DNA of 64,000 nt from Panaeolus papilionaceus (GCA_015501605.1 JADNRZ010000007.1:1612001-1676000), one strand, 5' to 3'; positions 26,142 to 38,975 are shown, counted from the stretch's first letter. Notes: generated by a model from the sequence alone, not told the origin. Translations and numbers: made by a program.

Positions 26142-27748
26142 TTAGCCATGGAAGCGATACGAATCCGACGAATCGCCTTCGTCTGATGGGAAAGACGAGG
26201 CATAAGATGGCAAGCTGAAGTCACAAGGCACCATCTGAGTGGTCCATCCTTGCTGGAATGGCGCAAGGGGATAAGAAGGCCGGGGGAGCGACTCGAAGGA
26301 CGAGGATCGGGATAGCGTATCAAAGATACTTCCCGTTTGGAACTGTGGAGGGAGGAAGGTATTGTCGAAGCTGGGTGGCTGATAAAGGTTCGACGCCATC
26401 TCGACGGGTGAGAAGACAGCAGGAGAGACGACTTTGAAGTTGTACGCCATTACGAACTTGCGTTTGAAATCGACCCTAGTCGAAACCTCAGCGAGTTCGT
26501 GAATAATGGTGAAGCGCTCAATATCTGCAATTACGTTAGTGATGCCGATAAATCAAAGAATGATAGGATCACGAACCTCCCCGTTGGCTAAGTTTGGACC
26601 AATATGATGGAAGCATGGCGGTCGAAATCGAAGTCGTCGCACCCATGGACTGGGAAGTAACTCGAGTCTCCTCTGTGTGGATGGCGATGTTGCGATCGCG
26701 CCAAAGGGTGAAGGTACTCATAAAACGAATTGCGGGCATCCCGGTGACGTTAACAGTGACGATAGGAACCCTCCCGAACAAGGAGCTAGTCGGTATAGGA
26801 GACAGTTTCCGAGCAGTATAAGGGATATTACTGTCGATCACGCCATCGTGGCAATCAAGGTCAACGATGAAATCGACCTCCTTGTCGCTAATGTCAGCAG
26901 TCAATCCGAGGACAGTCGACAGATGGGTTCCAGAATCCGTGGGCATGAGTTCGACGCAGAGGGAGACCTGATCGAAGGCTGTATCCAAACCATTTTCTAG
27001 TGGAGAGAAAGGTAAGGGAGAGGTAGATACTGGAGAAACGCTGCCAGCGGAAGTTCCCGTTGAATAAGAGAAGAACTGGCTTTCTGTTGGGGAGACGGCA
27101 TCGAGCGATGATTGAGAGCCGGTGGGGCTGGAGGCCTGTGCGTCGTTTCCGGCTTCATCTTCTCTGGGGAAGTCGCGGCATGTAATGAGTTTAATTACTG
27201 AGAGGCTATCATTAAGGCTTATACAAACAAGGAGAATATAAAGTAAACTCACGGTGAGGGTCCTTGGTAGTCTCGTGGATCTGCTGGATCCTGCTGCCAA
27301 CTTGCTTTGGCGTCCTATGCTTCCCAGTGGTGTCTAATATGTACTTGGAGATAAAGCAATTGCGTTTAGTGAATCGACGGAGCCTCCTGCCGCTCTTTGA
27401 TGCGGGTCGGTAAATGCTGAGCCCTATTTAACATCGAGAGGTCAGCGTTAGCTTGACAAGGAAAACAAATGACTGTGCACCTTCAATCAAGGCATCCTCC
27501 AGAAGTGGTGGCCATACGGCTTCCTTCTTCTCCTTGGATGTTTTGAAAGTCCGTCGCCCAGTGCGCTCTGAATGGGATTGGATGTGGCTAAAGTTGTCGA
27601 TAGGCGACATTGAGAAATGACCGTGTAGAGTAGTTGAAGGTGTAGGTGGGAGAGTGGGTAGAGAATGTGCGTCAGGTTGCATACGAGCGTTCTGGGTGAA
27701 CGCAAGTAATCTGGGCTTGTGTTGAAGAATACAAGGGATGAGGAGCAT
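26142..27748 (-). CDS. TEA/ATTS-domain transcription factor
   Basis: Nuclear DNA-binding regulator of the TEAD/Tec1/AbaA class. The TEA domain is split by an intron. Exon 1 (27748 down to about 27480) ends KKEAVWPPLLEDALIEG, and exon 2 (about 27425-27250) reads LSIYRPASKSGRRLRRF..NCFISKYILDTTGKHRTPKQV with GSRIQQIHE following. This matches the three-helix TEA fold, with the third helix carrying the KQVGSRIQ recognition segment. Two further exons (about 27160-26570 and 26500-26142) give a long Ser/Thr/Pro-rich region and a C-terminal part (IERFTIIHELAEV) resembling the partner-binding half of TEA factors. The ATG is at 27748 or, 22 codons in, at 27682. Introns have good GT..AG ends. In ascomycetes, relatives control filamentation and conidiation; the role here is not visible from sequence. 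Confidence 0.87.
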
Positions 27749-29536
27749 AGCAACTCGACGCAGAAAGATTATAAGTTATTCCGGTAATTCAAACAGGGCT
27801 CTTTCAGGACGATGAGATCGGGAAAACATGAGATTTGGGGGTGTTTTCTCCAATCTCGTTTCTGCCTGCAAGTGATCTGCCCTACTTACCATTTGGATCA
27901 ATAAATAAGATACCAAGGCCAATGGCCAAAACGGGAATCATTAGTAGTTTCTGTTCTCCGAAGTGCCTGTGTCCATGACCATTTTGATGCGACATAGTTG
28001 GCAGTGATACTTCTCGTATTGAGCTTTAAAAGCGATTCTACAATATCTGAAGCACTATATACGAATAATGAGGACGTAGGATAATTTTCTTTCAGCGGGA
28101 GTATTGACCCTCGTGTTTTAGCAGAATACCCATTTTCCTGGAAATTCCCAGGAAAGTCTCGAAAGCGCCTAATTTGCACCATATCATTATTAGTAATATG
28201 ATCTAAAAATAAATAAATAAATATTAAAGATAATTAATTCTTTAATTTTTGCTCGACCTCAGAGTCAAAGGGAAATGGGAGGGGAAGGGCGTGATTTGTT
28301 GACTTGAGCTCCGAGTGCCATCTGCAACATCCCTAGATTGAATAGATGAAGCAGGTTCACAGAATGTACACAAATTTTAAGTTAGAGGTACTAGATGATA
28401 GGTATAGGGGTTTCAGCTGAAAGCGCTCGTTCACTCACCAGTGTACAGTGTTCAACCCGTTGAATTTGTTTGCATCCCCGTAAACATTGTGGCAAAAGTT
28501 CCTCATTATTGGCAACGACTCGAGGGAAGATCCCTCGGAGGGTGTTTTAATTAAGGCCTTGAGTAACCAATGTGGAGTACTTTTCTTAACCTTTGCCATC
28601 GATCTCTTCTAAAAGACATTCAATAGAGACATGTATGTTTTTTTTTTTATCAGCCGTCGGCTGACCCCCAGCTTGAATGATACTTTCCTCAATTAGCTCG
28701 TCGCACAAAAAGCAAATCCTTTAGGTATGCCAACAAAGAACCCATTGCACAGAAACTCCACAATGACTTCACGACCTTCTACTCCACATATTGCGCCTTT
28801 TCATATGATGAAAAAAACCGTCGCCGACATACATTCGCTTGGTACTTGTGAAACCTGCGATTATGCCTATAGGCGTAACAAGCATGGCTCGTCAGTAGGA
28901 CATTGTTTAATGAACTTTGCCACGCTCTTCGATGGTAAGGCAAGACAACATACTTATGTTTCGTTTGTTGAAAAGTGTCTTGGTCATCTAACTCCTGGAC
29001 GCGGCGAATAGGCGCCCAGACAATGATTTTAGAAAATTTGAAATGAGGTAATGCATCAAAACGGCACTGACGAACTCGATCTAGTATGCATAACAAGAGA
29101 TAACAGATAGGCAATTGGCAGCTAATAGAAAAGTAGTAAAGAACGTGGTTTCATGGATCATAGCCATGTCAATCAAAGGTTGATGCTAAAGGAGTGTATG
29201 GGTAATACTATGTATGTATGATATTCGAAAAAGAATCCTGATGTCTGTAGTTCGGCGATATAAAAGGAGTGTGAAGGGTCTTCATGACCAAAAGGTTCGC
29301 AGTTCGAAGGCAACATACGAATGAAGGTAGACTGGTGGCTGAGAGGCAAGATTTCAGAAAATGTGAGTAGAGAAGATGATTTAACATAAAAGATTAGTAA
29401 GACCTTCCACAAGAATGTAGAGTCAATGCAAGAAAGTGTGATAGCAAATTATTCTTCTGATCCATGGATGCAGATTACGCCGCGCTGCATGCTTGTCTAA
29501 GGCCAGCGTCGAAAAGTTCATGTCGAAAATTGAAAT
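27749..29536. other. Intergenic region
   Basis: No supported gene. An AT-rich patch lies at 28190-28250. A perfect 8-bp-arm hairpin with a 6-base loop (TTTCCTGG...CCAGGAAA, 28134-28155) is present. The frame at 28727-29011 (94 codons) overlaps an equally long antisense frame (28779-29114); neither is recognisable. Confidence 0.45.
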
Positions 29537-30813
29537 TTAGAATCGACTCTTGTGAATGGTCATGAGAGTCTGTGCCCGCCGAAGGCGTATAAGGATACGA
29601 CGCCACCAAGGATGAGGACTGGACTTCGGTTCGGGAGCAGTAGCATCATTCGTCGTCTCGGCTTTGGTGCTCGTCGTGGCAGAACGATGCTCCGAAGCAT
29701 GGACAGAGGGAGGAGGGGAAGTGCGAGGCGTGTGTGAAGAGTACAGAGACGGGGAGTCGTGGCCTTTTGCGGATTTAGGCAGCATTCCCAGCTTAAACCA
29801 ATCCATGCCCCCGCTTTGCCCAAGTCCAAGGTCAAGAGCAGCGTTTAGACCAAGGTCTGCGTTAAGTTGTTCAACTTGCTCTGGTGAAAGCATTGGGAAG
29901 TCAGCAGCTGTGATGGCGCTCTTTCGCTTCGATTTGAAAACAGGTGCCTCGCCGTCGTCCTCTATTTCACCATTGGCTTGCCCCTCCTCTGCTGTCGAAG
30001 ATGATTCGCCCTGTGCTGCCTCAGAGTTAGGGGTTGCCGAGGACAACACTTCCTTCATAATGGAATCCCATTCTCCAGATTTATCCGACCCGAGACCATC
30101 GATTTGAATGGGAGAAAGGTCGGGAACAGGCTCGGGAATGATGGACATTCGGCGGCTAAAGTGAGACCCATGTGAAGAGTGAGAGAATGTGGACGATATA
30201 CGAGGCAAGTAGGCTGAATCAGGCGACGCGGAGCGAGTAGAAACCCTTGGTGCGGAGTCAAATGAGGTACCGCGTGCGTGTATCGAGGAAGAAGAGAACA
30301 ACAGGCCGTCTTCAGCCACCTCCTCGCTCATAGTACCTCCCCACTCCAGTCGTCGATTCCTGTCAATGGGCGTTCCTCGTCCCGCGTACTTGATCATGGG
30401 CCATGACCCCCTGACATTGTTAGAGTTTTCGGACGAAAAGTACGTCGATGATGTCCTCTTAGCCTCCTTATTGATGGGTGCTTCTTGCAGGTGAGAAGCG
30501 AATGAGATGGATCGAGAGAGAATAGGAGAAGGGGGAGGAGAGGGAGAAGGAGAGGATGGGGGAAGGTGTGAGGTTGACGCAACAGGAGAAGAGGGAGCAG
30601 ATAGACAAGAAAGGTCCAAATCAAAATCTTCAAACCCTTGAAAAACGGGAGTATCAATGGTAGAATCCACAGCTAAGCCTTTGACTGTCTGTGTCTCAGT
30701 TTCGTCTTCCTGTTGGTTGGCGGATGGAGTGATTGTGCTAGAGCAAAGTAAGGTAGACCTATACGTCGCACACAGTTAGTAGCTTCTGTGAGAAATCATG
30801 GACTAACATACAT
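29537..30813 (-). CDS. Unknown Ser/Pro-rich protein; start codon split by an intron
   Basis: Product not recognised. The open frame from 30758 down to the TAA at 29537-29539 encodes a polar, Ser/Pro-rich, probably disordered protein with Pro-Ser repeats (SSPSPSPPPSPILSRS), an acidic centre and a basic aromatic C-terminus (PHPWWRRILIRLRRAQ). The frame has no ATG of its own at the 5' end. A strong intron (GTATGT donor at 30811, CTAAC branch site, TATAG acceptor at 30759) joins AT at 30813-30812 to G at 30758, making ATG TCT ACC. Upstream this frame has no other ATG before a stop. The spliced CDS is 1224 nt (407 residues). An undetected upstream coding exon is the alternative. Confidence 0.65.
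30759..30811 (-). other. Intron interrupting the ATG start codon
   Basis: 53-nt intron, GTATGT..CTAAC..TATAG, located between the second and third base of the proposed initiation codon. If retained, the same AT continues into a G and opens a five-codon dead-end frame (ATG TAT GTT AGT CCA TGA). Confidence 0.6.
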
Positions 30814-33270
30814 GGTCCTCAACTTGGTTTTCACGGTCGTCTCTATTGTGTGCCACGTCTTGTGGGTAGGTACAATCTGCTGGGGTGGTCGGAAGAGGGA
30901 AAAGGGGCAGAAAAAGGCGCAACGCTATGGAGTAGGTACCAAAGGGTAACCCGTGGAATGCTGAAACCAGCGGATTGGAAGCTCAGAACTTTCTTCAAGT
31001 ACAGTTCTCGAACCACAGCAAGCTCGGCATTTACGTCGAACTGAAGACAATTTGATAGATAGAATCATAATGGTGTTTCACAGGAAGTAAAACGACGCAC
31101 CCTCGGGTTGAATAATTGCTGTTTAAGAGCCTTGAAGCGAGAAGTTCAACACAGAGTCACTGACCAGACCAGAACGCTAGGGTCATGGTCTTGAAGCGAA
31201 GTCAAACCATTGCCTAAATGTTACCATTATCCCCATGGTCGAGTGACACAGGGAAGGATATTTGACGTAATGAACGGGGCGGGAATGGAGGATCCGATTA
31301 GAGTTCCTAGGATCAGTTCTTCATACTCCTACCCTCGAGGCAGCATTCTATGAGCTCTTCTTCCGCTACACACCTTAGAAATGAGTAGTGTACGAATTTA
31401 AATATTTCCTCACCATATTCTACCAACGTCCCTCCTAGGCCAGTTCACCGCGTGCGTATGCACGAAGAGCCCGACAGGTAGGTGCTTCATCAAACACTGC
31501 CACATAAAACGTCTCTCCCAGTGTGGTTGGATCAGTTTACAAATATCGTCCTTGATAGCATTCAAAGCGTCAATTGACCATGGTGAAGAACGTTAAGAGG
31601 CTATTCTTACTGGGGTTTACATAGCAATCCCTTGAGTTCGAGCTGCTTGTCCCCTGATATTTATGAAAAGACTGGTTAAGAATGATAAAAGAATACCTCT
31701 CCGGAAGCACTCACGCCCATTTCACCCGCCTCGACTCCTCCGCCTTCGGCAGATTGTAGAATTTGCGAAACCCTTTCCATTGGAAGTCACGATTAGTAAG
31801 AAAACTAAAAGGGAACAGAAGTAAATTAGGCCTATATTTGTCCGATTGACTCCGAGTCGAAGTAACGTTCATGCTGTTCAACACTTAACGCAAGCGATGC
31901 TCGCAAAAGGGAGAGAGTGCTGAGCCGCTGAGCGCTCTGGTCGTGGTACCATCGCGCTGGGTCAACGTGACGTGTGACCTGCCTGTTATAAATACACGTG
32001 ATTGTCACCATGTTGAGGCTGAATGTCCGGACGACAACTCGGACTCGGACCAACACTTTGGATAGTTATTTAATGCTTATTATTGCTTGCTTTATGGAAA
32101 TTCTTGGAGATCATAGCTATACTGGCAATGCACTGCGTTTAGTCTTGAACAATTATGGACAGCAGAATTAGACCTTGCAATACTACAGCAACGGCAGCTA
32201 CGCCGCGACACAGAGGGGGTACTTTGACAAGGGAGGATGGACTTTCGTTGCCTTTTGCAGGTTTCGTGTCGTTTGCAGGTGCGTTCTTTGATCTTATAGT
32301 TGACCCAAACTTCTGGCTTATGCCTGACATAGGGTTAACTTGGTCGTTTCCATACCTAAAAACCCATATGATGGGTATGCAACAACTCCGCTTTGAACCT
32401 CGTTATTTCGAGGTCAAGTCTCTCCACTCAATACGGACGTAGTAGAATTCTGCAGCATGGGGAAATGAATGCCAGTCAGGTCCCTATGCAAATATCCAAT
32501 GATCTAGAAACCAGGGTGACAAGTAGCGGTAAGTCGCACTGATTATAGCGCTGGGTTTGTTATCAAGTTGGAAACTTACTATAAATCGCTCAGAATGATT
32601 GACATAGGCTCTCACACGACTCTTTAATGAACAGTGACTTGACCCACGATACATTTTCTTTGGCCCTTTACCCAGGACATTAATTCCACGTTACATCTAG
32701 TTGACATGGCGCCAATTCACGTTGCCGCCTTCTGATCGCCTACCCTGGTAACCGCCCTCTTTTTTGCGCACAAATGGACGAACGGCATCTTGGGTTACTT
32801 CGATGAAGCTTTTTCAAAACTATTCAAAGTCATCTCGACAAATTACTCCCGTAAACTGGACTCGGTAAAATTGAAACCATGCGTTGTATTGTTCCGATGT
32901 TGCATACCCCCTCGATTCTTATCCTTCAGTTGAGGAAAGATGCCTTCATTAAGGGATGAGGTCAGATATCACTTTTTGTGGTGGGAATATACCGGCCAAG
33001 ATGGGTTCATGGGACGATTGTCAAGCAACAAGCTAGCTGCCGGTTGCGCATTCCGCTTCACGACCACAGGAGTGAAGAGGATTCTGTCTTGGATGGGTAT
33101 GCATAAATATGTGGGCGTACCTTAATGGAAAAATTCTGACCTGGTCTAACTCTTCGTTACACCTGGGTCAATTTTTTCCTTCGTTCCTCTCCTCCTTTCT
33201 CATCTTATTCTTTATTTTCTTTTTTTACTTCTTTTTACCAGATTCTCGCGTCAGCTTCAAGAGCTCGATT
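30814..33270. other. Intergenic region
   Basis: No supported gene; only short overlapping frames (for example 32155-32442 opposite 32139-32330). The stretch 33169-33242 just before the F-box gene is a C/T-rich tract, either promoter or the 3' end of a 5'-UTR intron (it ends TTTTTACCAG). Confidence 0.45.
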
Positions 33271-34323
33271 ATGAAGTCCGGAAGTGGCATCTATTTTTTT
33301 CCAAACGAAATTTTGGAAAACATCTTCGAACTAGGAGTGCGTATTCCGATGCCCACTGAAGAGAGCTACCCTCGTCGCCCACTCTTCTCCAAACTCCCCG
33401 TTGAACCTCTGTACCCCGTCGCTCTATCTCAAGTCTGTATTCAATGGCGAGAGTTGGCTCTACGGATGCCCATCTTATGGAGCTTCATTCATGTAACTCG
33501 GTCCGCCGAAGCTCATCGTCGTCTCAAGTCCCACCTACAGCGATCACTGGAATGGCTTCCCACATACCTCATTCGTTCTGGGGATCTGCCTCTCCATATC
33601 ACCATCGATACCACGAGGGTTCCAGTTGAACCGACCCTGCGACTTCTCTCTGAAACCTTTGGTCGATGGGCATCTCTCACCTTGCTCGTGTCCCATGTCG
33701 GCCACCTCCCCCCTATCCTCCCTCTATTAGCAGACACCCACGTCCCGACAATGAGCTCCTTAACAATTGCATCCGACATTTATCGAGAAGGGATTGTCGT
33801 GTATGATGTGTTACCGGGCATCTTTGATTACTCCCCGTCATTGACGCGCATCAAATTGCTTGGTGTATATATGGCATGGAACGCCCCACCCTTCGCCAAT
33901 CTTCTCGAGATGGAGCTTTGCTTCGCCTCACGTTGGCCTGACTTTGATTTCCTCAACAATCTGTTCTCGTCCTCACCCAACCTTGAACGGCTCGTCATCG
34001 AGGATGATATTGCCCAGATTCTCCACAATGTTAACCCGCCCAAGACATACGAACAAGTTAGGCTCATGAACCTGAAGTCTCTCGAGATTCACGTTTATCA
34101 TGTCAGACGCGTCAAGGCAGAGGTGGGAAGGCTTCTCGCTCTTTTCTTCCTGCCTTCTCTTCAAACTCTTCATCTAAAAGACATGCTCAAGGAGGAGTGG
34201 AACGAGGTCTATCGCACATTTGGGTTTCCCGCCGATTACAACAAATTCGATCCTGACTATCCGCATCGCGCCTTGGAGTATTTTCCAGCACTCACCGAGC
34301 TGAAGGTCGAGCTCACCACGTAG
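33271..34323 (+). CDS. F-box-like protein
   Basis: Single-exon gene of 350 codons. The N-terminus reads FFPNEILENIFELG...YPVALSQVCIQWRELALRMPILWSFI (about residues 8-75), the Agaricomycete F-box pattern (P-x-E-I-L-x-x-I-F .. LS-x-V-C-x-x-W-R .. P-x-L-W). The rest has leucine-rich, irregular repeats (SLTRIKLLGVYM, LERLVIEDDI, LKSLEIHVYH, LQTLHLKDM, LTELKVEL) typical of the substrate-recognition part. It probably acts as an SCF ubiquitin-ligase adaptor, as inferred from family. The open frame continues upstream to 33109 through a hydrophobic Phe-rich stretch that is just the translated CT-rich tract, so the ATG at 33271 is preferred. Such proteins form large, fast-evolving families in mushrooms. 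Confidence 0.8.
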   Translation: MKSGSGIYFFPNEILENIFELGVRIPMPTEESYPRRPLFSKLPVEPLYPVALSQVCIQWRELALRMPILWSFIHVTRSAEAHRRLKSHLQRSLEWLPTYLIRSGDLPLHITIDTTRVPVEPTLRLLSETFGRWASLTLLVSHVGHLPPILPLLADTHVPTMSSLTIASDIYREGIVVYDVLPGIFDYSPSLTRIKLLGVYMAWNAPPFANLLEMELCFASRWPDFDFLNNLFSSSPNLERLVIEDDIAQILHNVNPPKTYEQVRLMNLKSLEIHVYHVRRVKAEVGRLLALFFLPSLQTLHLKDMLKEEWNEVYRTFGFPADYNKFDPDYPHRALEYFPALTELKVELTT

Positions 34324-36900
34324 GGAATAGCTGTCGCGACGTGCGCACGTATTTTTTATCTATTTATTTTGGTTCATTTTGCCTCTCAAACTTCTTTCCT
34401 TTTTTCTCCACGAACGGCCAGCCTTGGGTTGAACCGTCGTCTCATTCCCTTTACTGATTTGGACATTCCGCGTTTCGAACGCCTGTACCACTCATTTAAC
34501 CTTGTTCAAATCCCGTGTACTATTAGTGTCATTTTACGTCTTCCCTTCATCGCTGTTCACTCGCCCTCTTTATAACACACTCCACTCCCCTGTCTTCATT
34601 CACTGTGAACAACCTCTCACACAGGACTGCATCCCCTCATTACCCCTGCTCCTTCTTTATCTTTTATGTATATTTATCCTTCCCAAAAAGTCCGCTCACC
34701 CCCAACCACTCACCAACCCACCGAGCATGACCATTATCGACACCGCCACAACATATGTACAAGTGTAGACCCATGTGGACATTGTCGCTGTAACCATGAT
34801 GTACAAGAACCGTACAAAATTGTGTAGATTCACAATGAGGCCAATCGACCTGCAATGCAGGTGATGGTCCACGATAAATTTATTGTTTGTAGATGGAAGA
34901 TTCAAGCTGTTCGGGTCTCTTGAAAGTTTAACCATGCGCACCAGCACGATGTATCAGTACGCTGACTGGGTCCAGAGTGCGGACAGTGGAACTTCATCGA
35001 TTCGAATTTTTACCAAATGTGGTCGAATTACGCGAGGTGAACTTGTGGACACCCCGATCGAAGCGCTCATATTGTACCGTACCTATCGTCGTCCTCGATC
35101 GAAGTCTTGAATGCGCCTGAATCGAATTCAGCGATGTATTTCAGAAGCTGAAGAATCAGAAGTGAGGCGACTTAAGAACAAAACAGAATGAGGAGAAAAG
35201 AACGAAAGAAAAGTAAGTAAGTTATAACATAACAAGAGTTGAAACTGACTCATAACCTAGACTGAAGGTGACACGACACAGGCACGGTACGGTACCCAGA
35301 TCATAGTCTGATGCCTGAGGTGGCGATGTTTGAATCTGTCAAAGGAATGCATTGTCTTTCGAACGAAGTTTGCATGCAGCTTGAAAGGAGAGAGGGCGGG
35401 GCACGATCAGCAATTATCAGCACCCGGCGTCCCCCTGGCTTGGCATGACCTTCGGGATCATATCGAAAAGAAGTATAGGGACTCGGAGGGTCATATGTTC
35501 GTAGGGTTTTGGTCAGCCACTTGTCGGGCTGACAGCTGTGCATACTTATGTGGAGTAAATTCCGACAAATTCATCAGATGTACGCTCTTTTCCTTTTGAT
35601 TTACGGTTCACGGAAGTCGATCACTAACCGCCATCGACGATGTACCTGAGGCCTGACCCAGGGCTCAATATTGGGAGAGGTGCTATTGCTGAGAGATCAA
35701 TTTGACCAGCTGGACGGCCCAAGGTGGCGTTGTGTTCACCATCACCACCCGCAATGCTGCACCGGGATTCGTATTATTCACCACTGGAGCAATTAAAGAA
35801 ATTGTGGTGAAGCAAAATAACAACTTTTGAACAAGTAACAGGATCCGGATTAAGAACCTCGTTCCTGCATACCTTTATGTACTTATTGAGTTTTTTGGAC
35901 GCAATCTGTCGACGATCCTGCCATGGGGCGTGATCGATATCAATTAAACCAAGTCTTTTATGTAACCATTTACTGCCAACGCGGAAAGATGAAAGGAAGG
36001 CATCGCCGATGTTTATAACTACTTAATCTAATCTAATCAAGCCTATCTAGACCATGGCCGGTACATGGTGCTTATCATCATCGTTGTCTAACTTTAAGGT
36101 TAACGTTAGCATCTCGCCCAGTGTAAAACCCACTTGCAGCCAACTCAGCAACGTGCCAATGAATATTGAGTTCCTCAGAAATCACCCAGGCATCAACCCA
36201 AAAACGAGTACAAATCATGATTATGTAGATCAAAAGAACAAAGAACTTGGAGAACTACCCGAATATATATAGCGTATAGCAAAGAAAGCCAAATCGACAG
36301 GTACATAAGGTAAGTAGCAAGGAATTGTGAATGCAGAGCGAAATGCCAGTGGAGGAACCGACGAATTTAACAGGATGTGGGATAGTCTAAGTGATGTGGG
36401 GTGTGAGGTGCATAGGCGGGATCATGGGTTGTTTAAATGAAACGCGGGTGCAGTGCTGATTGGGGATAGAAGTCAGACGAATATGGGTCTGAGGCAATGC
36501 AAAGAGAAGAGAAAGTAGCCTGTTGGAAGGCTGGAACAAAGGGTGGTTGGACCCAGTGGCGTGTGGAGGCGGGTGGGGGGTAAAGTAAGATGGGATAGTG
36601 GGCGGATGGAAAGGACAATAATCGGAAATGGCGTGGTATCGGATCGTAAAAATAAGGGGTAGCCTTGACGAACCCGTCAAAACGCGGTGTAGTCAAACGA
36701 AAAGAAATAAATAGCAGTTTGTTATCCTTTTTTTCCCTGCTTTCTTCCTTGCACTGAAAATCAGAAAAAGAAATCCATCCGAAAACGTTTTCGAAAACAA
36801 AAAGAAAGGGAGTATCCGATGGATTGGCGTGAATGTGTGGGCTCATGAGCACATGGCTGCATAAATGAGGTTTTTGGGTAGTGGCATCGAGATGCGGAGA
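34324..36900. other. Intergenic region
   Basis: No supported gene. The first 450 bases are pyrimidine-rich (probable 3' UTR of the F-box gene). The remaining short frames are not recognisable. Confidence 0.45.
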
Positions 36901-38843
36901 TTAATCGACGCGCTTCTTCAACACGTGTCTGAGAAGACCGTCCTTTCCAACCTCCTCGACTCTGTCCAGCTTATACCCTCCAATCTTAGGCAACACAACA
37001 GCCCAGATGAGCCAGTAAATGAATCCAATACCGAAGACAGCCCAGCCGGCGACAGCGTGGGTCCAGTAAGGGAGGGACCTATAAGGTTGGGCACCAGGCG
37101 GAGGGGGAGTGAGGGGGACGATGAAGAGGAAGACGTTGACCGCTCCGAAGAAGAATGCAGCGATGAGACCAAACAGAGGAACACGAGGCCAGTCTGGGTA
37201 GGGGCGGAATGCGAGGTAAACAATGCCGAATGATATCAGAGCGTTGATCACGGATAGAGGGTATGAGATCTGGAAGAAAAAATGGTAAATTCTTTGTCAA
37301 GTTAAAAAGGTGGAGATGTAACATACGACATTGATGACGAAGTCATATGCATCACCGGGGGGAAGAGCAAAAATGACGATCAAGCAGATGGCCCAGTCTA
37401 GAAGGATAAATTTGATTAGTTTACTAGTCGTCATGATGTCCAGCCAAAAGATAGCTTACGGAGACCAAGACCTGCCAGAGGAGCGTTGAAGGGCCAGTTG
37501 CTTCCCCAGAGTTTGCTGAATGGCAGGATGCCTTCACGTCCAAGTTCTTGGTTGACACGACCTTGAGAGAAGATGACAGAAAGGACGTTTCCAAGAGCAG
37601 AAAGGGCAACAAAAACGGACAGAGCGCGACCCGCCCGAGGGCCGTAGACATTCTCGAAGAGGAGGGCAGCGACAAGACGCCCTGAGCCTGTGATTTCTTC
37701 CTTGGTGGCACCAGCGAAGTAGGCGATGTTGGCGAGCATGTAGAGAATCGTGATGACACCGATGGCGAGAGGACCAGCGATGCGGACAGTGCGTTTGGGA
37801 TCCTTGACTTCAGCCAAGGCGTAGTTGACATTACTGAATCCGATGTAAGACCAGATGACCTGAAATAACGATAAGCATAATTCCAGGAAGAATAAAATAG
37901 GAGGATGCTTACATTGTACAAACTCAAGCAGAAAGAGGATGCGCTGGCAGTCGTTCCCTCGAAAGCGTTGGTAAAGTTGTTGGGCTTGTCGACCTTCATG
38001 TGTCCGCCAAGAGCGACAAAACCGGTGATGATGACAAAGAGGAGGACAATGACTTTGAAAACTCCGAGGAAGTTCTGAAGTCTGAGACCCCACTTCATCG
38101 CTGTTCCGTGGAGGAGGAACGCGAAGGTAATGCAAGCAAATCCAACCCATCTCAGAGTCCATCGCGTAGGCTGGACATTGGCTGCAAGAAGGATGTATTC
38201 ACCAAAAACGAGGGAGTTTCCTGCTGCCCAAGCTACAAAGGCATAATAATATAGAATTTCGACAAAAAAATCAACGAAAAAATGTTCATTACATACCCAA
38301 AAGAACTCCGTTGGACGCAAAGACCGATGTGATGAGGAACCTGGGTTTGCGGATGAGATACTCGAGGTAGTTCTTCTCGCCTCCGTTTTTAGGTACAGCC
38401 TGAACGAGAAGTTAGAACTAAGGGAAGACAAAAAGATAAATTACAGAACTTACCGATCCCCACACAATGTAAACCCACATACCCGCGGCCGCGATAATTG
38501 AACCAATAACCCACATAAATCTATCTCAGATCAGAAAAACGGCGTAATGAGGGCAAATTTTGGGAAAACCCACAGTGACAGGCCAACACTTCCACTTAGA
38601 CGGAGAATAGAACTCGGTGTTGCAAAAACACTGGCACAAAGATTGAATACACATTCACGTAAACGCAAATAAAAGAAGAAAAACGTACCCAGTACCGATA
38701 ATACGGTTAAAAATGATGAAGACAGCAGAGACGAGGCCAATTTGCCTTCTCTCTGGTACTCTCTCATCATCGTCGGAGACAATACTCTCAGAAATCCGAA
38801 TTGCAGATTTCTCTTGCTTCTCCAGATACTCAGAAGAAGACAT
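36901..38843 (-). CDS. mup1-like: High-affinity methionine permease-like amino acid transporter (APC superfamily)
   Basis: Plasma-membrane amino acid transporter of the MUP1/LAT-type group. The start MSSSEYLEKQEKS uses the ATG at 38843. Spliced exons read RRQIGLVSAVFIIFNRIIGTG (TM1, with the unwound GTG motif), FATPSSILRLSGSVGLSLW, GMWVYIVWGSAVPKNGGEKN, WAAGNSLVFGEYILLAANVQ, FAFLLHGTAMKWGLRLQNFL, VALGGHMKVDKPNNFTNAFEG, NVIWSYIGFSNVNYALAEVK, ANIAYFAGATKEEI, and SQGRVNQELGREGILPFS. The C-terminus is in the last exon (37251-36901, ending LRHVLKKRVD). About 12 membrane segments are visible, and these motifs closely follow fungal Mup1 proteins. Several introns of 50-60 bp separate the exons (for example near 38690, 38240, 37900 and 37400). 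Substrate methionine is inferred from family; cysteine or other neutral amino acids are possible. Confidence 0.86.
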
Positions 38844-38975
38844 GATGTTCAAGGGTCCAAGGAAAGTGAAATATTCCGGGATGATTGGACCTCAATGGAC
38901 GAGGGTGACCTGGAGGAAAAGGAAAGGGAAAAATGTAGAGAGAGGGGGCAGGGCGGGTAGTATTCCAAGGCATAT

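Noticed and set aside
28134..28155. Hairpin TTTCCTGG..CCAGGAAA as a terminator
   Set aside because: Intrinsic terminators are not a fungal Pol II signal, no gene ends here, and a short perfect palindrome is expected by chance in 64 kb.
28727..29114. Overlapping 94- and 111-codon frames on opposite strands
   Set aside because: Neither has a motif or neighbour exon; mutual overlap suggests chance.
33109..33270. N-terminal extension of the F-box protein
   Set aside because: It begins at GTG, is a translated T/C tract rich in Phe, and the F-box starts properly after the ATG at 33271.
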